DNA from: Streptococcus suis
Lineage (GTDB): Bacteria > Bacillota > Bacilli > Lactobacillales > Streptococcaceae
Direction of reading: 5' to 3'
NCBI RefSeq assembly: GCF_902702775.1
Contig: NZ_LR738724.1
Coordinates: forward strand, 1,612,001 to 1,676,000
DNA length: 64,000 nt
The notes beneath the pieces are model-generated. The model searched no databases. It was not told the origin of the DNA and saw nothing but the letters and a program-made list of their open reading frames with translations. The translations under genes and the position numbers were made by a program. Within the stretch, counting starts at the first letter, position 1, and each line of letters starts with the position of its first letter. Below are positions 59,024 to 64,000 of the stretch, piece after piece.

Positions 59024-59814
59024 AGTTCTACATGCTCCACATGAATATCAATGCCCATCCAGCTTTCAGCTATTTCTTTAAAAGCTGCCGGACTAGCTGT
59101 TGTGTAAAATCTGTGCTGAATATCCTTTTCGGTTCGGCTGCGGTTGATTTGAAAATAATTTAATAAAACAGAAATATCTCGCGCACACTCTGCACCACTA
59201 TCGATCAACTTGACATCCTTGCCCATGGCATTCTGGATGATGGGGCGAAGCAGAGGATAATGGGTGCAGCCCAAAACCAAGGTGTCCACTTTCCCAACGA
59301 GTGGTCGAAGTGTCTCATAAACAACCTTTTTGGCAAGACTGGATTGGTGGCTATTGGACTCAACCAGAGGGGCAAACTTGGGACAGGCTAGACTGGCTAC
59401 CTGCGTTTCTGGAGAAAGGGCCTGAATTTTTTCACGATAGATATCGGATTGAATAGTCATAGCCGTTCCTAAAACACCAACCTTACCAGTTTGCGTTGCC
59501 TTGATAGCTGCCGAAGCACCTGGTAAAATAACACCCAAAACAGGAATATCCAACTTTTCCTTGACTTCTTCCCAGGCTACCGCTGTTGCCGTATTGCAGG
59601 CAAAGACAATCATTTTTACATTTTTTGTCACAAGGAAATTAACCAACTGCCAAGTATATTCTCTGATTTGTTCTGCTGGACGAGGTCCATAAGGTGCCCG
59701 TGCCGAGTCCCCGATATAAACGATTTCTTCATGGGGAAGTTGGCGCATTAACTCACGCGCAACCGTTAATCCCCCCACACCTGAATCTAAAAAACCTATT
59801 GGTCGATTATCCAT
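59020..59814 (-). CDS. murI: Glutamate racemase
   Basis: 264 residues. Signature [20 protein letters not shown] (in part), the two catalytic Cys in [12 protein letters not shown] and LGCTHYPLL, and the SDS/PYG region [10 protein letters not shown]. It makes D-glutamate for peptidoglycan. First gene of the conserved nine-gene operon murI-rdgB-phosphoesterase-cbpB-xerD-like-scpA-scpB-rluB-yidD, tightly overlapping throughout. Confidence 0.96.
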   Translation of the reverse strand: MDNRPIGFLDSGVGGLTVARELMRQLPHEEIVYIGDSARAPYGPRPAEQIREYTWQLVNFLVTKNVKMIVFACNTATAVAWEEVKEKLDIPVLGVILPGASAAIKATQTGKVGVLGTAMTIQSDIYREKIQALSPETQVASLACPKFAPLVESNSHQSSLAKKVVYETLRPLVGKVDTLVLGCTHYPLLRPIIQNAMGKDVKLIDSGAECARDISVLLNYFQINRSRTEKDIQHRFYTTASPAAFKEIAESWMGIDIHVEHVEL

Positions 59815-59865
59815 AATACTGAGAATAGCCAGAAAATCTGACTAGCCTTTCTTTTCTACTCAAAA

Positions 59866-59892
59866 AATGGGATCTGGGAATGAATATCCCAG
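59866..59892 (-). terminator. Terminator after yneF
   Basis: CTGGGA pairs with TCCCAG around a 7-nt loop, extended by GGGA/TCCC, followed by TTTTTTG on the minus strand. Confidence 0.8.
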
Positions 59893-59903
59893 TCCCAGTT
59901 TGA

Positions 59904-60140
59904 TTATTTTTTCTTGCTTGCCACTTTTTGTTGGCTCTTGATTTGGCGAAGTACTTGTTGTACTTTTGCTTCGCTTGGTTTTTGACCCATTTGGCTCATC
60001 ATCAAACGCAAAGCATTTTCATCCAAAACTGGCTTGTCAGCAATATAGTTTTCCACCTGTCTACGTGACAAGTAAATGCCCAAGGCTACACCACCTGCAA
60101 ATGCCAATACAATAAGTAAAATTGCTAAACCTAAGTTCAT
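59904..60140 (-). CDS. yneF: YneF family membrane protein (UPF0154)
   Basis: 78 residues. One N-terminal membrane helix (LGLAILLIVLAFAGGVALGIYL) then a conserved cytoplasmic segment (ENALRLMMSQMGQKPSEAKVQQVLRQIKSQQK in part). Function unknown; conserved in Firmicutes. It stands alone with its own terminator upstream of murI. Confidence 0.9.
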   Translation of the reverse strand: MNLGLAILLIVLAFAGGVALGIYLSRRQVENYIADKPVLDENALRLMMSQMGQKPSEAKVQQVLRQIKSQQKVASKKK

Positions 60141-60242
60141 TTGTCAATCTCCTGACTCTTCTAAAAATAATTCATTCGGAATTGCCCTGCGACAATCTCT
60201 TAATGAATCTATTATACCAAATTCAGCAGGCTTTTCCAAGAC

Positions 60243-61490
60243 TTACCTGTCAAATTCAAAACCGTAAATGGTTGCGAAATAATCCTCTGGTGTTTCAGCA
60301 CGACGAATCATCCGCGCTGTGCCATCTTCCTGTAAAAGAATTTCAGAGGAACGCAGACGACCGTTGTAGTTGTAGCCCATGGAGAAGCCGTGGGCCCCAC
60401 TGTCATGAATGACCAAGGTGTCTCCTACTTCGGCCCGTGGTAATTCACGGTTGACCGCAAACTTGTCGTTGTTTTCACAGAGGGAACCTGCCACATCCAC
60501 CACTTCGATTGGGGCATCTGAGCGCGTGATGTTGGTGATATGGTGGTAGGCACCATAGAAGGCTGGGCGCATGAGGTTGGCAGCTGATGCATCGACACCA
60601 ATATAAGTCCGATAGGTTTCCTTACGATGAAGCACCTTTGTAATCAAGTGACCGTGTGGAGCCAACATAAAGCGTCCCAATTCCGTAAAGATTTTGACAT
60701 GTCCCATACCTGCTGGCGTGAGAATTTCCTCATAGGCTTTACGAACCCCCTCACCAATGACAGCAATGTCATTCGGCTCTTGTTCAGGACGATAGTTGAC
60801 ACCAATCCCACCTGACAGGTTGATGAAGTCCAAGGTCACACCTGTTTCCTCACGGATTTCCAAGGCCAATTCAAAGAGTTGGCGAGCTAAGACAGGATAG
60901 TAATCATTGGTCACAGTATTTGAAGCCAGAAAGGCATGAATCCCAAACTCCTTGACACCAAGCTCTTTCAATTCCTTGTAGCCCTTCATGAGCTGGTCCT
61001 TGGTCATCCCAAATTTAGATTCTTCTGGATGGTCCATAATGTCCGTTCCCAGCGAGAAGACCCCACCTGGATTGTAACGCAGGCAGACCGTTTCTGGGAT
61101 CCCAGCAACATTTTTTAAAAATTCAATATGCTCATAGGCATCAAGGTTAATGGTCGCCCCAACTTTTCTGGCATAGACAAATTCTTGCGCCTGGGTATCA
61201 TTGGATGTGAACATGATGTCCTTAAAGCCCAATTTTTCACTCATCAGCACTTCTACATCTGTTGCACAGTCCACTCCACAGCCTTCTTCTTGAAGAATTT
61301 TTAAAATAGCTGGAGTTGGAGTCGCCTTGACCGCAAAATATTCCTTAAAGCCCTTGTTCCATGAAAAAGCTGCATTGAGGGCACGGGCCTTCTCACGAAT
61401 GCCTTTTTCATCATACAAATGAAAAGGAGTCGGAAATTGCTCCGTAATGGTATCCAAAATTTCTTTACTAACAAATGGTGTCTTGGTCAT
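60243..61490 (-). CDS. lysA: Diaminopimelate decarboxylase
   Basis: 415 residues, alanine-racemase fold. The PLP Lys is in KEYFAVKATPTP, the phosphate-binding loop in NLSGGIGVN, and the C-terminal substrate region is HDSGAHGFSMGYNYNGRLR. It makes L-lysine from meso-diaminopimelate. Not every streptococcus has lysA, so its presence suggests a complete lysine pathway. Divergent from pepC. Confidence 0.94.
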   Translation of the reverse strand: MTKTPFVSKEILDTITEQFPTPFHLYDEKGIREKARALNAAFSWNKGFKEYFAVKATPTPAILKILQEEGCGVDCATDVEVLMSEKLGFKDIMFTSNDTQAQEFVYARKVGATINLDAYEHIEFLKNVAGIPETVCLRYNPGGVFSLGTDIMDHPEESKFGMTKDQLMKGYKELKELGVKEFGIHAFLASNTVTNDYYPVLARQLFELALEIREETGVTLDFINLSGGIGVNYRPEQEPNDIAVIGEGVRKAYEEILTPAGMGHVKIFTELGRFMLAPHGHLITKVLHRKETYRTYIGVDASAANLMRPAFYGAYHHITNITRSDAPIEVVDVAGSLCENNDKFAVNRELPRAEVGDTLVIHDSGAHGFSMGYNYNGRLRSSEILLQEDGTARMIRRAETPEDYFATIYGFEFDR

Positions 61491-61567
61491 GTCGCTACCT
61501 CATCAAATATTTTTCCTATTATATCACAAATATGTGAGGAACTGTAGCTTTCAACTCCACCAAATAC

Positions 61568-61595
61568 TTGCAAAATAAATTATGAGCGCTATAAT
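61568..61595 (+). promoter_or_regulatory. Promoter of pepC
   Basis: TTGCAA (61568-61573), 16-nt spacer, TATAAT (61590-61595), 29 nt before the ATG. Confidence 0.65.
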
Positions 61596-61624
61596 GTGAA
61601 TATCATTAAAAAAAGGAGTAATAT

Positions 61625-62956
61625 ATGTCAACATTAGATTTTGATTTTACAGAACGCTTGTATGCCAACTATCTAGCTAATCCAAGCCTACAGGCAACCG
61701 AAAATGCCGTGAGCCACAACGGACTTTTGAAATCCTTAGAAACACGCCAAAGCGCCATCGACAATGACTATGTCTTTTCAATCGATTTGACCAAGGACGC
61801 TGTTTCAAACCAAAAGGCTTCTGGACGTTGCTGGATGTTTGCTGCATTAAACACCTTCCGCCACAAGCTCATCTCAGACTTCAAGTTGGAGAATTTTGAG
61901 CTATCACAGGCCCATACCTTCTTTTGGGATAAATATGAAAAGTCCAACTGGTTCCTCGAACAAATCATTGCTACAGCTGACCAAGAAATTGGTAGCCGTA
62001 AGGTAAAATTCTTATTGGATACCCCGCAACAAGATGGCGGTCAATGGGATATGGTTGTTGCCTTATTTGAAAAATATGGTGTGGTACCAAAATCCGTCTA
62101 TCCAGAATCTATCTCATCCAGTGCCAGCCGTGAGCTCAATCAGTACCTTAACAAATTGCTCCGTCAAGATGCACAAATCTTGCGAGACCTCCTTGCCAAA
62201 GGAGCTTCATCAGAAGAAGTTCAAGTACAAAAAGAAAACTTACTTCAAGAAATCTTTAACTTCCTAGCCGTCAACCTTGGACTCCCTCCTCGCAGCTTTG
62301 ATTTTGCATATAGAGATAAAGACAATGTCTATCACCGTGATACAAATGTGACACCTCAGGCATTCTATGAGAAATACGTTGGTTTGAAACTATCTGACTA
62401 TGTCTCCATTATCAACGCTCCAACAACTGATAAACCTTACAATAAATCTTATACAGTCGAATTGTTGGGGAACGTCGTTGGCGCCCCTGCTGTCCGCTAC
62501 CTCAATGTAGAAATGAACCGTTTTAAAGAACTGGCTATTGCCCAACTCAAAGCTGGCGAGTCTGTTTGGTTTGGTTCCGATGTCGGTCAAAGTAGCAACC
62601 GTCAAACTGGTATTATGGCAACCAACACCTACGACTTCTCTTCAGGTCTGGGTATCCATTTCCATCAAGACAAGGCTGGAAGATTAGACTACTCCGAAAG
62701 TTTGATGACCCACGCTATGGTCTTAACTGGTGTTGATTTAGACGACAATGAGCAACCTCTCAAATGGAAAGTAGAAAACTCTTGGGGTGACAAGGTTGGT
62801 GACAAGGGATACTTCGTCGCATCAGATAGCTGGATGGACGAGTATACTTATCAGATTGTTGTCCGAAAAGAATTCCTCACACCAGAAGAACTAGCAGCTT
62901 ATCAAGCTCAACCACAAGTCCTTGCCCCATGGGATCCAATGGGAGCCCTAGCATAA
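61625..62956 (+). CDS. pepC: Aminopeptidase C (bleomycin hydrolase family C1B)
   Basis: 443 residues, standard. Catalytic Cys in KASGRCWMFAALN, His in THAMVLTGVD, Asn in WKVENSWGDK. The C-terminal extension ending DPMGALA blocks the cleft and gives aminopeptidase action. A cytoplasmic hexamer that trims peptides; with PepF and the peptide-binding lipoprotein it serves amino-acid supply. AAAAGGAG precedes the ATG. Confidence 0.97.
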   Translation: MSTLDFDFTERLYANYLANPSLQATENAVSHNGLLKSLETRQSAIDNDYVFSIDLTKDAVSNQKASGRCWMFAALNTFRHKLISDFKLENFELSQAHTFFWDKYEKSNWFLEQIIATADQEIGSRKVKFLLDTPQQDGGQWDMVVALFEKYGVVPKSVYPESISSSASRELNQYLNKLLRQDAQILRDLLAKGASSEEVQVQKENLLQEIFNFLAVNLGLPPRSFDFAYRDKDNVYHRDTNVTPQAFYEKYVGLKLSDYVSIINAPTTDKPYNKSYTVELLGNVVGAPAVRYLNVEMNRFKELAIAQLKAGESVWFGSDVGQSSNRQTGIMATNTYDFSSGLGIHFHQDKAGRLDYSESLMTHAMVLTGVDLDDNEQPLKWKVENSWGDKVGDKGYFVASDSWMDEYTYQIVVRKEFLTPEELAAYQAQPQVLAPWDPMGALA

Positions 62957-62963
62957 CAGACGA

Positions 62964-63000
62964 CATATAAAAAAAGAGGGCACCCCTCTTTTTTTATATG
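62964..63000. terminator. Bidirectional terminator after pepC
   Basis: A perfect 17-bp palindrome (62964-62980 with 62984-63000) around loop CAC, with A/T-rich ends that serve both pepC and the convergent Bax-inhibitor gene. Confidence 0.9.
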
Positions 63001-63006
63001 TCATAA

Positions 63007-63708
63007 TTAGTCTCTACTCAAACCACCAAAAATACGGAGTAAGTTGAGGAAGAGGTTGATGAAGTCAAGATAGAGCTGAAGCGCCATGGATACGACCCAA
63101 CCTTGGCCAACATTACCACCAGTTTGTTCGAAAACATTGCGGATACGTTGGTTGTCATAAGCAATCAAACCTGAGAACACCAAAACAGAAATGATAGACA
63201 TCATAAAGCTTAGACCTGAGCTACGAAGGAAGATATTAATAACACTTGCAATAATAATTCCCCATAGAGCTGCACGCAATGCCTGAGCCATACCAGAAAG
63301 ATCCTTCTTCGTTGTCATCCCAATTACAGCCATGATAGCAAACATGAGAGCCGCTGACACGAAGGCGAGTACAACTGTTTCGCTGGTATAGAACATCAAA
63401 ATCATGCTGATGGTAATACCATTTGTTACTGAGTAGGCAAGAAACATTGGTAGAGCCATTGGGCTATTTTTAGCTGCCATTGCTGAAGCAGAAACAACCA
63501 AGGCAATCTGACCAATCATAATCAGCATCATGATGATGGAACCTGCACTCAGCAGACTAAGCAATAAAGATTGAAAGACGGTCACAGCCAAGAAAGAAAC
63601 TAGAGCTGATAGACCAATTCCCATGGCAACCACACCATAAATTTTACCGAAGAAACGGTTGAGGGCGGTATTATCCACCTGATTAATAATAAATGAATCG
63701 TTATTCAT
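63007..63708 (-). CDS. Bax inhibitor-1/YccA family membrane protein
   Basis: 233 residues, seven membrane helices. TMBIM family features: the N-terminal NTALNRFFGKIYGVVAMGIG, the pH-sensing Asp-rich ends LIAYDNQRIRNVF and the C-terminal LYLDFINLFLNLLRIFGGLSRD. Bacterial homologues such as BsYetJ are pH-dependent calcium leak channels; E. coli YccA modulates FtsH. Role here unknown. AAAGGAG precedes the ATG. Confidence 0.93.
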   Translation of the reverse strand: MNNDSFIINQVDNTALNRFFGKIYGVVAMGIGLSALVSFLAVTVFQSLLLSLLSAGSIIMMLIMIGQIALVVSASAMAAKNSPMALPMFLAYSVTNGITISMILMFYTSETVVLAFVSAALMFAIMAVIGMTTKKDLSGMAQALRAALWGIIIASVINIFLRSSGLSFMMSIISVLVFSGLIAYDNQRIRNVFEQTGGNVGQGWVVSMALQLYLDFINLFLNLLRIFGGLSRD

Positions 63709-63729
63709 ACTATTCTCCTTTAAATCATT

Positions 63730-64000
63730 TTATTGAAAACGAAAGACCTTACGATTTTTCCACTTGTGTTGTAAGGGCAGACTCCACTCTCTCACAGCCC
63801 AATACTTATCCACACATGTCACAATCCAGGATTCCTTGTAGCGAGGAGGAGCGATTGTCGCACCAAACATATGCTTCACAATGATGTCTTCTTCTAGTTT
63901 ATTGAGTTGAATGAGTTTCTGAGCATTGCGTTTAGCAATTCTTGGATGAACCCAAGCATGGCTCTTGTTGAATTTGGTATTTCTCCAATCATAGAAGAAT
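63730..64000 (-). CDS. HD-domain phosphohydrolase, C-terminal 89 codons only
   Basis: The frame is open to the right edge and ends at TAA (63730-63732). The visible part starts FFYDWRNTKFNKSHAWVHPR and includes ACHM-type VKHMFGATIAPPRYKESWIV and a basic end KWKNRKVFRF. This matches the C-terminal half of the streptococcal HD-domain protein of about 180 residues in which the HD motif lies just before FYDW; the metal-binding His-Asp itself is outside the window. Substrate unknown. Confidence 0.65.
   Translation of the reverse strand, partial: FFYDWRNTKFNKSHAWVHPRIAKRNAQKLIQLNKLEEDIIVKHMFGATIAPPRYKESWIVTCVDKYWAVREWSLPLQHKWKNRKVFRFQ

Overview
The window is a stretch of Streptococcus chromosome, almost certainly Streptococcus suis. 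The protein encoded at 45355-45873 is the Dps-like peroxide-resistance protein Dpr, in the form I recall for S. suis. Low GC, streptococcal gene neighbourhoods (YdbC-BioY-Gor-MacAB-like, YutD-RlmN-VanZ, MurI-RdgB-...-ScpAB-RluB-YidD), BOX-like repeats and competence promoter boxes all fit. I see no rRNA, tRNA, CRISPR array, prophage, integrase of a mobile element or complete insertion sequence. Most of it is core genome.

Layout. 1-5.0 kb: start of ftsW, a DUF4430 lipoprotein paired with an ECF-type S component, a GH25 lysozyme, a TPP riboswitch with thiT, a DUF368 membrane protein (candidate undecaprenyl-phosphate translocase), a YbaK-type deacylase and a histidine phosphatase. 5-14 kb: lysS, a luciferase-like oxidoreductase, a MacAB-like efflux system, gor, a cyclase-family enzyme and bioY under a BirA-type operator. 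14-25 kb: ydbC, two U32 tRNA-hydroxylation proteins, MerR and HxlR regulators, ppaC, pepF and a GH3 glucosaminidase. 25-40 kb: pflA, a CNNM-type protein, mnmM, a TetR/CDF pair, the prepilin peptidase comC, pncB-nadE, trpB behind a T-box leader, vanZ-rlmN-yutD and sepM-coaD-rsmD. 40-50 kb: rhodanese-yqgQ, a two-component/ABC operon, dpr, csbD, a phosphatase, and MORN protein-oatA. 50-64 kb: ribU with an FMN riboswitch, trmL, an oppA-type lipoprotein, the long murI-to-yidD operon, lysA, pepC and a Bax-inhibitor-like protein.

How it works together. Four vitamin-type ECF S components lie here, none with the energizing module, so all must share an EcfAA'T encoded elsewhere. Cell-envelope genes are plentiful (ftsW, GH25, DUF368, oatA, murI, pap2, vanZ). 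Regulation is unusually readable: TPP and FMN riboswitches, a Trp T-box, a BirA operator, a PerR box, a WalR/VicR box on the MORN-oatA promoter, ComX-type boxes before comC and ydbC, and a cre-like site before pflA.

The most unusual material is non-coding. Three copies (18.1, 34.4 and 41.5 kb) of a MITE-like repeat share terminal inverted repeats, but their internal hairpins differ in sequence while staying perfectly paired. Two BOX-like elements are also present. One MITE copy sits between the Trp T-box and trpB. Another MITE copy and a BOX flank the two-component/ABC operon. Several genes (rsmD, comC, GH25 lysozyme) have promoters placed so that the mRNA would start at or next to the start codon. 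I found no multi-gene system that I would call new.
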